DNA of 64,000 nt from Rhodoferax potami. GTDB taxonomy: Bacteria; Pseudomonadota; Gammaproteobacteria; Burkholderiales; Burkholderiaceae_C. How positions within the stretch are numbered: position 1 is the first letter of the stretch; every line of letters starts with the position of its first letter. The position numbers were made by a program, and so were the translations under genes. A model generated the notes under the pieces. The model searched no databases. It was not told the origin of the DNA and was given only the letters and a program-made list of their open reading frames with translations. Location of the stretch: NCBI RefSeq assembly GCF_032193765.1, contig NZ_JAVBIJ010000001.1:3596001-3660000 (forward strand), read 5' to 3'. Positions 31,696 through 43,600 of this stretch are shown in pieces.

Positions 31696-31752
31696 GACTC
31701 GGTCACCAGAGTTTGGCTTGCAACAGCGGCTCTGCCGCTTGGTGATGCCCAT

Positions 31753-31781
31753 AAAAAAAGCGACCCTCGGGTCGCTTTTTT
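31753..31781. terminator. bidirectional terminator between ssb and the TolC-like gene
   Basis: Poly-A, stem AGCGACCC/GGGTCGCT with a 2-nt loop, then six T residues. Suits both converging genes. Confidence 0.9.
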
Positions 31782-31797
31782 CGTGGAGGACTGCGGC

Positions 31798-33639
31798 TTA
31801 AAAGGTGCGGCCTTTGGTGACGGTTTCCTTCAGGATTTTCCAGGCGCCGTTCGCGTACTCCATCGAGAGTGTTTTCTCAACGGTATCGCGGTAGTCTTCG
31901 GAGCCGTATTCTTGGGTGAAAGACACTTCGGTGGTCTTGCCATCGCAGCGCGCGGGGGTGATGTTTTTCAGCACGGTGGAGATTCCACCTTGCTTGCCCA
32001 CCCGCTTTTTACGCAAGTTTTCCCACTGCGAACGGCTCAGGCCTTGTGCAGGTACAAAGCTGTCGGAATACGCGCTGAAATAGCCATTGATGTCTTTGCT
32101 ATTCCACGATGCGATCCACTTTTCAACGGAAGGCGCTACCGCATCACACAAAGCCTTGTTGGGTGCAGCAGGTGCCACGGGCACTGGCAGGGGAGCCGGT
32201 GCCGGGACGACCGCAGCTACGGGTGTTGCCAAGGTGGGTTTTGGCAACGTGCTCTTGTCTAGAACGATGTCGGGGCCTAGGTCACTGGCGCACAGCATCG
32301 CGTCGTCGTTGGCGTCGGTGCCACCGTTTTGCTCGGGGACGTTCACTTCCAAGGGGCGCAGCTTAAGCGCACTCAGCAAAGTGCCGTTCACTCCCAGAAC
32401 TCGCGCTTTGGCGAGCGACAGGTCGTATTCGGCATTGACGAGCGCACGGCGTGCTTGGAAATACTCGTTTTCGGTGTCCAGCAGATCGAGCAATGAGCGT
32501 TGGCCGATATCAAATTGCTGGCGGTAGGCTTCACGCGCCTTGGACGTGGAGAGTTCGTGTTGGCTCAAGAACCCGATTTGGGACTCGAGCTTTGCCACAT
32601 CATTCAGCGCGATTCGGGCAGTCTGGCGCACGTCCCGGCAGACTTTGTCGCGGAGATCGTAAGTGGCGTTGAGCTTGTCTACGTATTGGCGAATGCGAGC
32701 TTGGTCAGAGCCGCCGCGGTATAAGTTGTAGTTCAGCACCAGCTGAACCGCAGAGTCGCGGTAGTCGCCGGTCACTGCGGAGCGGTTTGTCTCAAAACTC
32801 TGCGACGCTCGGAACTCCAGGGTCGGGTAGTTTGCAGCCTTGCGCAATTCAGCATCTGCACGGAATGCGCGGATGTTGGACACCGCACCCAGAAACTCTG
32901 GGTTACCGCGTACAGCGTTACCCACATAGTTCTCGCGCGCTGGCAGCGACGGTGTCAAGTTAGGGATGGGGCTGAGGTCCGCTGCGGGCTGTTCTCCAAC
33001 TAAACGCTGGTAGCGCGAAGAAACATCATGCAGGTTGGATGCTTCCGTCAGCCAGTTGGACTCGGCCAGGGCCAAGCGCCCGGAGGCTTGTTCCAAGTCC
33101 ACCCGACGACCGACACCCGCCTTGACCCGCGTTTCCAGCCGGGTGTACACATCAAAGTGATTCGCGTAGTTTTCTTTGGCGAGCTCGACCAGCTCACGGA
33201 AGCGCTGTACGTCCAGGTAGGCGCGTGCTGCTTCCAGGCCAATGTTGTCGCTGCTAGCCAAGAGGTCGTAGTAAGCCGCCATGCGGCTGTAGCCCAAACG
33301 CCTCACATCGCTTGCGGTGGCAAAGCCGTCAAACAGTGTTTGCCGCAATTGCAAGCTAGCGGTCGAGTTGGAGTACGCGCGATCTCCAGACAAGCCGGGG
33401 GAGAACGTGGATTTCTCACCAACAGTAGCCTCCAAGTCGATCCTCGGCTTGAATCCGCCTTCCGCAACGGCGCGCTCATTGGAGCTGGCCATCAAGTTCT
33501 TGTGCTTGAGTTTGACTTCCGGGTTTTCAAGGATTGCCTTCTCGACCGCGGTAGATAGCTGCGTCGCAGGCTGTGCATTGGAAAAACCGGTGAAGAAAAT
33601 ACTGGCGATTGCAAGAGCCAACGGAGTGCGATATGTCAT
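31798..33639 (-). CDS. TolC-family type I secretion outer-membrane protein with C-terminal NTF2-like domain
   Basis: Predicted outer-membrane channel (LapE role) of 613 aa, about 130-170 longer than usual TolC. A signal peptide (MTYRTPLALAIASIFFTGFSNAQ) precedes the two TolC repeats (residues about 25-440; ENPEVKLKHKNL, LRQTLFDGFATASDVRR, LVLNYNLYRGGSDQARIRQY, RQQFDIGQRSLLDLLDTENEYFQARRAL seen in part). A Pro/Ala/Val-rich linker (about 465-490) leads to a C-terminal domain of about 115 residues with VEKWIASWNSKDINGYFSAY, typical of NTF2/SnoaL-like folds as in Cds6-type proteins. It lies divergent from lapG and near the rest of the secretion system. The ATG at 33639 begins the signal peptide. 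Confidence 0.9.
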   Translation of the reverse strand: MTYRTPLALAIASIFFTGFSNAQPATQLSTAVEKAILENPEVKLKHKNLMASSNERAVAEGGFKPRIDLEATVGEKSTFSPGLSGDRAYSNSTASLQLRQTLFDGFATASDVRRLGYSRMAAYYDLLASSDNIGLEAARAYLDVQRFRELVELAKENYANHFDVYTRLETRVKAGVGRRVDLEQASGRLALAESNWLTEASNLHDVSSRYQRLVGEQPAADLSPIPNLTPSLPARENYVGNAVRGNPEFLGAVSNIRAFRADAELRKAANYPTLEFRASQSFETNRSAVTGDYRDSAVQLVLNYNLYRGGSDQARIRQYVDKLNATYDLRDKVCRDVRQTARIALNDVAKLESQIGFLSQHELSTSKAREAYRQQFDIGQRSLLDLLDTENEYFQARRALVNAEYDLSLAKARVLGVNGTLLSALKLRPLEVNVPEQNGGTDANDDAMLCASDLGPDIVLDKSTLPKPTLATPVAAVVPAPAPLPVPVAPAAPNKALCDAVAPSVEKWIASWNSKDINGYFSAYSDSFVPAQGLSRSQWENLRKKRVGKQGGISTVLKNITPARCDGKTTEVSFTQEYGSEDYRDTVEKTLSMEYANGAWKILKETVTKGRTF

Positions 33640-33809
33640 TTTTTTTCGGCTTTCTGGCCTAGGCATCAGGTGACTAGGGGCGTCGTAATCAAAAACAAGG
33701 TGCTGTTACAAATGCTAACGAAGTCTGGTACTGCTTGCAATTTTAACCCTTTGGGCCAAAATGTGACTAGCCATTCTGTGATAAACGCCCGTTTTTTTAT
33801 TTTTTCTTA
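33640..33809. promoter_or_regulatory. AT-rich divergent promoter region between tolC-like gene and lapG
   Basis: 170 bp markedly richer in A/T than neighbours, between two divergent envelope genes, so promoters in both directions are expected. A TTGCAA-type hexamer lies at about 33736, but I cannot assign exact elements. Confidence 0.35.
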
Positions 33810-34514
33810 ATGTGCATCGTCTTTAACAAATTAATGGTTTTTGGTGCCGGCGGTCAGCTGCTTGCGCAACGACTGTTACTTTGGGTGCTTTTGGGCGCGG
33901 CGATGTTGAGCGTTCAGGTGGGGGCTGGCATTGATACGGTTCAGGCTTCGTTCTTGCAACGTTGGGGTGCGGCTGCCCAACCCCGATTCGATGCGTGGCG
34001 CAAATTGCTCCCCACGTTGACCGATCTGGGGGACACAGAGCGTCTCAAGCGCGTCAACAGTTTCGTGAATCAACAGGTGCAGTTCAGCGAAGACACGGCC
34101 GTGTGGGGGCAAACCGATTATTGGGCGACGCCTGTCGAAACGCTGGGGCGTGGTGCCGGAGATTGCGAAGACTTCGCTATTGCCAAGTACTTCACACTCC
34201 TTCAGATCGGGGTGGCGCCCGACAAGCTCCGATTTATCTACGTGCGCGCCAAGACTGGAACGTCTGATGCAACACAAGCGCACATGGTGTTGGCCTTTTA
34301 TGCCTCGCCGGACGCAGAACCTTTGGTGATGGATAACTTGGTCGGTGAGATCAAACCGGCCTCGCGTCGCCCGGATTTGGTTCCGGTGTTTAGTTTTAAC
34401 AGTACGGGCGTTTTTACCGGGGCTGCGGGCGCGAGCCCTGCTGCGGAGGGCACCGGGCGTTTGTCGCGCTGGGAAGATTTGTTACGCCGGGCTAAGGCCG
34501 AAGGCTTTGAGTAA
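33810..34514 (+). CDS. lapG: LapG-type periplasmic cysteine protease (transglutaminase-like)
   Basis: Periplasmic protease that cuts the N-terminal retention module of LapA-type adhesins after an AA pair, releasing them from the cell. The 234-aa protein has a signal/anchor segment (LLLWVLLGAAMLSVQVGAG) and the catalytic triad Cys119 (GAGDCEDFAIAKYF), His158 (AHMVLAFY) and Asp175 (LVMDNLVG). The His-Asp spacing of 17 equals that in the known family. D118 and E120 around the Cys match the calcium-binding D-C-E motif. It lies 23 bp upstream of lapD, its inhibitor-receptor. The target in this genome is the split adhesin at 36546-49442. Confidence 0.93.
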   Translation: MCIVFNKLMVFGAGGQLLAQRLLLWVLLGAAMLSVQVGAGIDTVQASFLQRWGAAAQPRFDAWRKLLPTLTDLGDTERLKRVNSFVNQQVQFSEDTAVWGQTDYWATPVETLGRGAGDCEDFAIAKYFTLLQIGVAPDKLRFIYVRAKTGTSDATQAHMVLAFYASPDAEPLVMDNLVGEIKPASRRPDLVPVFSFNSTGVFTGAAGASPAAEGTGRLSRWEDLLRRAKAEGFE

Positions 34515-34537
34515 TTTAGTAGGAAGAGGAAACACCC

Positions 34538-36463
34538 ATGTCTATGTACCGACAACTGTGGCTGGCGATTATTGCCAGCATGTTGCTGGCCCTTGGTGGG
34601 GGCCTGTTGGCATCACTGCTCTCGGCGCGGGGCTATCTGGAGTCGCAACTGGCGATCAAGAATACCGACAATGCTACTGCTCTGGCGCTTGCTTTGAGTC
34701 AGAGTGATCCGGATCCTGTGAGTGTGGATTTGGTGTCTGCGTCGTTGTTTGATAGTGGGCACTACCAACTTGTGCGTGTGTTGGATCCGACAGGCAATGT
34801 GATTTCGGAGCGGATTGCGCCACAGGGAGAGTTCGATGCACCCGCATGGTTTGCGGCATTGCTTCCGATTCAATCGGCTCCAGGGCAGGCGCAGATATCC
34901 AATGGCTGGAAGCAGTTCGGCACGGTTACGCTGATCAGCCATAGCCGTTTTGCTTATGGCGCTTTGTGGAAAAGTGCGTGTGACATGACACTGGCACTCG
35001 CTTTGGCGGGATTGGTCGGCGGCTGGCTGGGGAGCTCGGTGTTGGGGCGCTTGCGGCGACCTTTAGACACGGTGATCGAACAAGCGACGGCTATTACGCA
35101 GCGACGCTTCGTCACGGTGGAGGAGCCCAAGGTACCAGAGCTGAAGCAGCTCGCCAGCGCGATGAATGCAACGGTCGGGCGCTTGAAGTCGATGTTTGAC
35201 GATGAAGCCCTTCGCCTTGAGCAAGTCAGGCAGGAGGCTAACTTTGATAGCTTGACCGGATTGGCTAATCGAGCTTATTTCATGGCGCGATTGCGTCAAA
35301 GCATGGACGCGGAAGACTCTTCAGGTGGCTTGCTGTTGATGGTTCGTTTGGCGGATCTGGCGGGTATCAACCGGCGTCTGGGGCGTGCAGCGACGGACGA
35401 CTTCTTGAAGTTGACCGGACATGTCCTCAAGCGGGTAGCCGAAGCCCACTCAGAGAGCGTGCCTGCCCGACTGAACGGTGCTGATTTTGCGCTTTTGGTG
35501 CCAGCCAAGGTGGAGGGGCAAGAGCTCGCAAGCCGACTCATCCAAGTACTGATTAAAGAGGCTGCGCCCTTTGTGGAGGGTGGAAATACAGCAGCAGTGG
35601 GCTATGGACGTTTCAGCCAGGGCGAAAACATCGGTGAGCTTCTGGCGCGGATCGACAGTGCGCTGGCGACTGCAGAGGCCTCCCAGGCGAACAGTGTTCA
35701 AGAGGCTCGCGTATCGACAGATGATGATTTGCCACGCACTGCAGACCAGTGGGCCATCATGATCCGACGTGCTTTGGAGCATGGCTGGGTGCGCCTCATT
35801 TCTTTCCCCGTAATGACCATGTCTGGCGGTCTATCGCACCGCGAGTGCCCTTTGCGCTTGATGTTTGACGAGCGCGGAGAGTGGTTGCCGGCCGGGCGTT
35901 TTTTACCGATTGCAGAGCGACTGAAGTTGACCGCTGATTTGGACCTCAAGGCGGTGGAGCTTGGGTTGCAAGATCTTGCGCGGACGCCTGCGCTTCCGGG
36001 CTTGGCCATCAATCTCTCCGCGAGCTCATTGGATGACCGTTCCTTTATCCCGAAGCTAATTGCTTTGGTTCGCCAAAGTGCAGGAGCCGCTGATCGGCTC
36101 TGGCTTGAAGTCGCAGAAGAGGGGGCATTCAAACATTTGGAGGCATTCCGGGCACTATGTCCGCAACTGAAGTTGTACGGCTGCCACGTGGGTTTGGAGC
36201 ACTTTGGTCACCGCTTCAGCCAAATCGGGCAGTTGCATGACTTGGGGCTCGACTATTTGAAGGTGGACTCGAGTTTCGTTCGCGGCGTAGATTCCAACGT
36301 GGGTAACGCAGCCTTCCTGAAAGGTCTTTGCGGTATTGCTCACAACATTGGACTCGTGGTCTTGGCTGAGGGTGTTTCGACCGATGCTGAGATCGACGCG
36401 TTGAAGTCCTTGGGCTTTGATGGTGCAACCGGGCCTGCAGTGAAAGATGCCCCGTCTACCTGA
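34538..36463 (+). CDS. lapD: LapD-type c-di-GMP receptor with degenerate GGDEF and EAL domains
   Basis: Inner-membrane receptor (641 aa) that binds c-di-GMP in the cytoplasm and in response sequesters LapG in the periplasm. An N-terminal membrane helix (residues 8-30) and a second at about 148-170 frame a periplasmic LapD/MoxY-type domain. A HAMP-like segment follows, then a GGDEF domain whose active loop is NGADF (313-317), not catalytic. The EAL domain starts ECPLRL instead of ExLLR, also lacking the catalytic Glu pattern, but keeps the fold (LAINLSASSLDD, YLKVDSSFVRGV, LAEGVSTDAEI). Both enzymatic sites are degenerate, as expected of a receptor. A GGAAGAGGA Shine-Dalgarno precedes the ATG. 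A terminator follows. Confidence 0.93.
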   Translation: MSMYRQLWLAIIASMLLALGGGLLASLLSARGYLESQLAIKNTDNATALALALSQSDPDPVSVDLVSASLFDSGHYQLVRVLDPTGNVISERIAPQGEFDAPAWFAALLPIQSAPGQAQISNGWKQFGTVTLISHSRFAYGALWKSACDMTLALALAGLVGGWLGSSVLGRLRRPLDTVIEQATAITQRRFVTVEEPKVPELKQLASAMNATVGRLKSMFDDEALRLEQVRQEANFDSLTGLANRAYFMARLRQSMDAEDSSGGLLLMVRLADLAGINRRLGRAATDDFLKLTGHVLKRVAEAHSESVPARLNGADFALLVPAKVEGQELASRLIQVLIKEAAPFVEGGNTAAVGYGRFSQGENIGELLARIDSALATAEASQANSVQEARVSTDDDLPRTADQWAIMIRRALEHGWVRLISFPVMTMSGGLSHRECPLRLMFDERGEWLPAGRFLPIAERLKLTADLDLKAVELGLQDLARTPALPGLAINLSASSLDDRSFIPKLIALVRQSAGAADRLWLEVAEEGAFKHLEAFRALCPQLKLYGCHVGLEHFGHRFSQIGQLHDLGLDYLKVDSSFVRGVDSNVGNAAFLKGLCGIAHNIGLVVLAEGVSTDAEIDALKSLGFDGATGPAVKDAPST

Positions 36464-36493
36464 TCACATTTCCGAGTAAGCGCACTATATAAA

Positions 36494-36529
36494 AAAAGGC
36501 CTCAGAGACGTTTGTCTCTGAGGCCTTTT
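36494..36529. terminator. bidirectional terminator between lapD and the adhesin gene
   Basis: Perfect 16-bp stem (AAAAGGCCTCAGAGAC and its complement) with a 4-nt loop, flanked by poly-A and poly-T. Serves lapD and the end of the convergent adhesin gene. Confidence 0.93.
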
Positions 36530-36545
36530 AGCTGCCGAGGTCGAG

Positions 36546-38639
36546 TCAGTCTGTGATGAGCTTACCGCGATTGATGAGCTCTTGAATTACCTGCGTATCA
36601 GTGGCGTTGGTTGCCAAGCCCAGTGATGTCCGCAAGTTACCTACGCCTTGCAAAACGATTTCCTGGTCCGCTGCAGCTGCGCTGTAGGTGCCATTGGTAA
36701 ATGCACCGGTTGTGCTGATCCGGATCACAGTGGAGCCGTTTGCGGAATTGAAATCCAAGTAGTTCTGCAAGTTGCTGACCCCCGCTTCTCCTTGCAGTAG
36801 ATCTCGCAGGTCCAGTACATCACCGCCAGACTTCGCTGATGTGACATCGAAATCCGTAATCGTGTCCACCGCAGGTTGGCCGGTGATTCCACGGTCTGAC
36901 AACTGCCAGCGGAATGTGTCTGAACCAGCGCCACCAGTTAAGGTGTCATTGCCTCGGCCGCCTTCCATCCAGTCAGCACCCGTACCTGCGCTGATGGTGT
37001 CGTTGCCATCACCTCCATGAATTCGATCCCTGCCGGCGCTGCCGGTAATCGTGTCATTAGAGCCAGAGCCGGTAACTTCTTGGCCGGTGCGGATCAGGTA
37101 CTGACCGTTAGTAGGGCTTTCGACGATATCTTGGAGATCCGACAGCACAGGCAATTCTGTACTTTGGAACATGGCCAAGTTGTCGAGACTGAGGCTGTTA
37201 AACGTTGCAGAGCCTGTCGGTCTGTAGGCAACTTGCAATGCAGCGTTGCCGCCTTGTTCCCAGTACAGGATTTCAATCGTGTGCATGCCCTCACCAATTG
37301 CGATAGGTGTTGACGTGCGTGTGGTGGGCGATTGAATGTCGTTGAACTCGAAAACAGTAACTCCGTCGATTCGAATGCTGAAGCCGTCGTCAGCAAGCAC
37401 CCGGAAGTCATAGTTCCCAGCCGCAAAGTAGGCAGAGCCCGCAAAGCGCAGCATCGAATCCGTTGTGTTGCCAAAACTGCTGGTAGTTTGCAGTGTGCCT
37501 GCGTTGCTTCCGGCATTGCCTGCGCCAAGGAAGTTGTACAGCGCGCCTGATGTAACCGCCGTACCACCGCTGGCGATGTTGGGGTTAGTGCCCAAATTGC
37601 CGGTGACTGTGGGTGACGCCCCGTAGGTCAGGTTGGTTGCATTCCATGTTGCATCAGAAGCCGCAGCACTGGCTGTCCGCCCGGAGCCGACGATGGTGCT
37701 GCCTTCCCGCAAGTTAATGATGGTGTTGAGATCTGCAACACGGTCAGCGTTCCCTACCGTAGTGTCTCCTGCCTGGTAGTTGTTACCTGCAATATTCGCG
37801 GTCTCGTTGTAACCGTAGTACTCGCCATGCAAGCCGGAAGTTGCAACTGCAGCGGTCGTCGTAGACAGGGTTAGCGTCAATCCCGTGTCGATGGCAGATG
37901 CCGGAGCTGTTCCCGGAGGGTTGACCGTAATGGTGAGTGTGTTGCCAGCGGTATCTCCATCCTGATCTTGCAGCGAAAAGCCAATCGATTCGTTGAAGGT
38001 AGTCGATGTTGATACAGGCGGCGTATAGGTGTACAGGCCATTGTCCATATCCACTACGAACTTGCCACCCGCAGTGGTAGAGATCGTCATGGTGTTGGTT
38101 GATGTGTCAAACGTGCCGCGATTGGTGCCGCTCGTGGTGATAGTCCCGTTGCCAGCAGGGTCGTAGGTGTACGTAGTTCCATCGATTGTGACGCTCCGCA
38201 AGAAGCCGCCATCGGCACCGAGACCGGAGCCTTCGCCCAGTCCACCGGTAACAATATCGCCACCAGATGGTGTGAGGATGGAGTCACGCAGAATTGGAGG
38301 CAATTGGGTAATGTCTGCCACCACCACGCCCGCTGTGTTGTTGCCGGCGCCTAAACCGTTGTAAGCAATCGGATCCAAATTCGCTTGGGTTGCACCTGTA
38401 CCCATGCCGTACGCAAACGAGTTGATGTCGTTGCGATTCAAGAAGTCTGTCCAAATCGCTTCATCAGCAGCGCCCATTTCTTGACCTGCGGTAGGCGCAC
38501 CGTCCGTCAGGAAATAGCTAACGTTTTGTGCATTCACCAACTTTCCTGGGGTCGTCCAGGAGGTCTGTGCTGTGGAAATGGCCGCATTGTCACGCGCAGT
38601 ATGAAAATGACACGCAAACGCGGTGAGGAATTGATACAC
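36546..38639 (-). CDS. LapA-like adhesin, C-terminal fragment (VWA end, PA14, RTX, secretion signal)
   Basis: Open frame of 697 codons whose first about 17 codons come from the IS21 left end; the adhesin part begins at 38587. It contains the end of the VWA domain (NVSYFLTDGAPT), a PA14 carbohydrate-binding-type domain (GLHGEYYGYNE ... FRVLADDGFSIRIDGV ... HTIEILYWEQGG), RTX calcium-binding nonapeptides (GSAGRDRIHGGDGNDTIS, GGRGNDTLTGGAGSDTF) and a T1SS-143-type C-terminal target (DTITDFDV ... GGDVLDLRDLL). The only start available is a GTG at 38639 without a good Shine-Dalgarno, so expression depends on IS-borne transcription. If made, it could still be secreted, but without retention. Confidence 0.85.
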   Translation of the reverse strand: MYQFLTAFACHFHTARDNAAISTAQTSWTTPGKLVNAQNVSYFLTDGAPTAGQEMGAADEAIWTDFLNRNDINSFAYGMGTGATQANLDPIAYNGLGAGNNTAGVVVADITQLPPILRDSILTPSGGDIVTGGLGEGSGLGADGGFLRSVTIDGTTYTYDPAGNGTITTSGTNRGTFDTSTNTMTISTTAGGKFVVDMDNGLYTYTPPVSTSTTFNESIGFSLQDQDGDTAGNTLTITVNPPGTAPASAIDTGLTLTLSTTTAAVATSGLHGEYYGYNETANIAGNNYQAGDTTVGNADRVADLNTIINLREGSTIVGSGRTASAAASDATWNATNLTYGASPTVTGNLGTNPNIASGGTAVTSGALYNFLGAGNAGSNAGTLQTTSSFGNTTDSMLRFAGSAYFAAGNYDFRVLADDGFSIRIDGVTVFEFNDIQSPTTRTSTPIAIGEGMHTIEILYWEQGGNAALQVAYRPTGSATFNSLSLDNLAMFQSTELPVLSDLQDIVESPTNGQYLIRTGQEVTGSGSNDTITGSAGRDRIHGGDGNDTISAGTGADWMEGGRGNDTLTGGAGSDTFRWQLSDRGITGQPAVDTITDFDVTSAKSGGDVLDLRDLLQGEAGVSNLQNYLDFNSANGSTVIRISTTGAFTNGTYSAAAADQEIVLQGVGNLRTSLGLATNATDTQVIQELINRGKLITD
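38584..38587 (+). repeat. target site duplication GCAT, left
   Basis: GCAT immediately before the TGTCA end of the element; matched by GCAT at 40726-40729. Confidence 0.85.
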
Positions 38640-38672
38640 CTCGACTAACGTGCCAAGCCATCCGAACCATGG

Positions 38673-40582
<1,910 letters not shown>

Positions 40583-40661
40583 GGGCGCCAAGCAGTCAGT
40601 GGCGAGCCACTGACTGCTTGAAAGACAAGCAAAGACAAAACAGACAATCGCCCCACACAAC

Positions 40662-40690
40662 GGTGTATCAAATCCACGCCGCGTTTGCGT
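40662..40690 (-). repeat. inner terminal inverted repeat of IS21 element, right copy
   Basis: 29 bp, inverted match to 38612-38640 with three mismatches; presumably an IstA-binding site. Confidence 0.7.
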
Positions 40691-43600
40691 TCGACAGCTG
40701 TATCAAATCGAAACTGCGTTTGACAGCATCGTAATTGGTGCCGCCATTGGCAGTCAAAGCATTCACAAAAGTCTTTGCCTGTGCAATTGATACCCAACCC
40801 GCACTGTTCGCCACAGCTGCGTCCGAGAAAGTCACGATACGTACCTTGATGTCGCCCAGGTTGTCGTACTGATCGAGCAACAGCGCAACGGAATCTTTCA
40901 TGATCTGCAGTCGCGTGGTGTTGCCTACAGCGGACCCCATGCTGCCGGAAACGTCGAGGATCAGTTCGATGTTGGTGTTGATGGCAGGCAACGTCACTAC
41001 GCGTGTGCTGGCAACAGCGGCCGGCGCATCGTCTTCAATATTGAGTGTGATGGTGCCTGTTGCTGTTGCTGACGGAGATCCAGGGTCCGTCGCTGTTACG
41101 CCGATGTTCAGTGATCTGATGTTTTCATTACCACCGGTGGGGTGATCGATCGCCTTGGACAAAGTGATCGTGTAGTTACCGGTATTGTCAATGGTGGCCC
41201 GCAACACTTCGACGCCGGATGCGCTGCCGACGAGTGGCGAAGCACTGGTTCCATTACCTGTCCATGTCACCGCCACACCACCAGAAGTTAGCACTCCTGC
41301 AGGGGCCGTGAGTGTGATCGTCGGTGTGCTGTCGATATCAGAAATCGCAATGGTTCCGCTCACGCTCCGTGCGTTTGTTGTATCGCTGGGGTTGCCCGCG
41401 GTATCTTGGATGCCTCCCGCGAGACCTTCTTCCGACACACTGGCACTACTGGATCCGACGGTAGGCGCGTCATTGACGGCGATGACATTGACGGAGATGT
41501 TAGCGGTTTCGGAGACGCCACCGGAGGTGACGGTGTAGGAGAACACAGGCACGGTGCCGTTGAAGTTTGTAGCCGGTGTGAACGTGAGGACATTGCCTGC
41601 AGCCAGGCTGACAGAGCCATTGGTCACAGCGACAGAGCCACCCACTGCGATGGCGGTGCCGTTGATCGCGGTGATCTGAGGATTGGCGCCTTCGAAGTTG
41701 TCCGCACTGGCGCCATTGGTGCCGGTGATGGGGTTAAAGCTGATGGCGGTGTCTTCATTGGTGGAGACCGCGTCGGCGACGATATCGGCAATGGAGGCCA
41801 CATTGATGGCGACCGTATCGGTGTCGCTGAAGGTGCCGTCGGTGGTGGTCAGCGTCAGCGTTGCGCCGCCGTTGTAGTCGGCAGTGGGCGCGAAGCTCAA
41901 GCCATTCAACGCACCGTTAATAGCTGCTGCAGTGCCGGTGATCGTCACAGAGCCGGAGCCATTGTTGGTGATGGTGGCGCCGGCAAAGGCCACGGCAGTC
42001 AGGGTGCCGTTAGTGACGGCCACCGTAGTGCTCAGAGTGCCGCCATCGACATCAGACACCGACAGTGCGTTGTTGTTGGCGGTGCTGAAGACGCGGGTGG
42101 TGTCTTCGTTGGTGGATTGTGCTGCAGGAACGCCATTGACTGGTGGGTCATTGACGGCGATGACATTGACGGAGACGTTAGCGGTTTCGGAGACGCCACC
42201 GGAGGTGACGGTGTAGGAGAACACAGGCACGGTGCCGTTGAAGTTTGTAGCCGGTGTGAACGTGAGGACATTGCCTGCAGCCAGGCTGACAGAGCCATTG
42301 GTCACAGCGACAGAGCCACCCACTGCGATGGCGGTGCCGTTGATCGCGGTGATCTGAGGATTGGCGCCTTCGAAGTTGTCCGCACTGGCGCCATTGGTGC
42401 CGGTGATGGGGTTAAAGCTGATGACGGTGTCTTCATTGGTGGAGACCGCGTCGGCGACGATATCGGCAATGGAGGCCACATTGATGGCGACCGTATCGGT
42501 GTCGCTGAAGGTGCCGTCGGTGGTGGTCAGCGTCAGCGTTGCGCCGCCGTTGTAGTCGGCAGTGGGCGCGAAGCTCAAGCCATTCAACGCACCGTTAATA
42601 GCTGCTGCAGTGCCGGTGATCGTCACAGAGCCGGAGCCATTGTTGGTGATGGTGGCGCCGGCAAAGGCCACGGCAGTCAGGGTGCCGTTAGTGACGGCCA
42701 CCGTAGTGCTCAGAGTGCCGCCATCGACATCAGACACCGACAGTGCGTTGTTGTTGGCGGTGCTGAAGACGCGGGTGGTGTCTTCGTTGGTGGATTGTGC
42801 TGCAGGAACGCCATTGACTGGTGGGTCATTGACGGCGATGACATTGACGGAGACGTTAGCGGTTTCGGAGACGCCACCGGAGGTGACGGTGTAGGAGAAC
42901 ACAGGCACGGTGCCGTTGAAGTTTGTAGCCGGTGTGAACGTGAGGACATTGCCTGCAGCCAGGCTGACAGAGCCATTGGTCACAGCGACAGAGCCACCCA
43001 CTGCGATGGCGGTGCCGTTGATCGCGGTGATCTGAGGATTGGCGCCTTCGAAGTTGTCCGCACTGGCGCCATTGGTGCCGGTGATGGGGTTAAAGCTGAT
43101 GGCGGTGTCTTCATTGGTGGAGACCGCGTCGGCGACGATATCGGCAATGGAGGCCACATTGATGGCGACCGTATCGGTGTCGCTGAAGGTGCCGTCGGTG
43201 GTGGTCAGCGTCAGCGTTGCGCCGCCGTTGTAGTCGGCAGTGGGCGCGAAGCTCAAGCCATTCAACGCACCGTTAATAGCTGCTGCAGTGCCGGTGATCG
43301 TCACAGAGCCGGAGCCATTGTTGGTGATGGTGGCGCCGGCAAAGGCCACGGCAGTCAGGGTGCCGTTAGTGACGGCCACCGTAGTGCTCAGAGTGCCGCC
43401 ATCGACATCAGACACCGACAGTGCGTTGTTGTTGGCGGTGCTGAAGACGCGGGTGGTGTCTTCGTTGGTGGATTGTGCTGCAGGAACGCCATTGACTGGT
43501 GGGTCATTGACGGCGATGACATTGACGGAGACGTTAGCGGTTTCGGAGACGCCACCGGAGGTGACGGTGTAGGAGAACACAGGCACGGTGCCGTTGAAGT

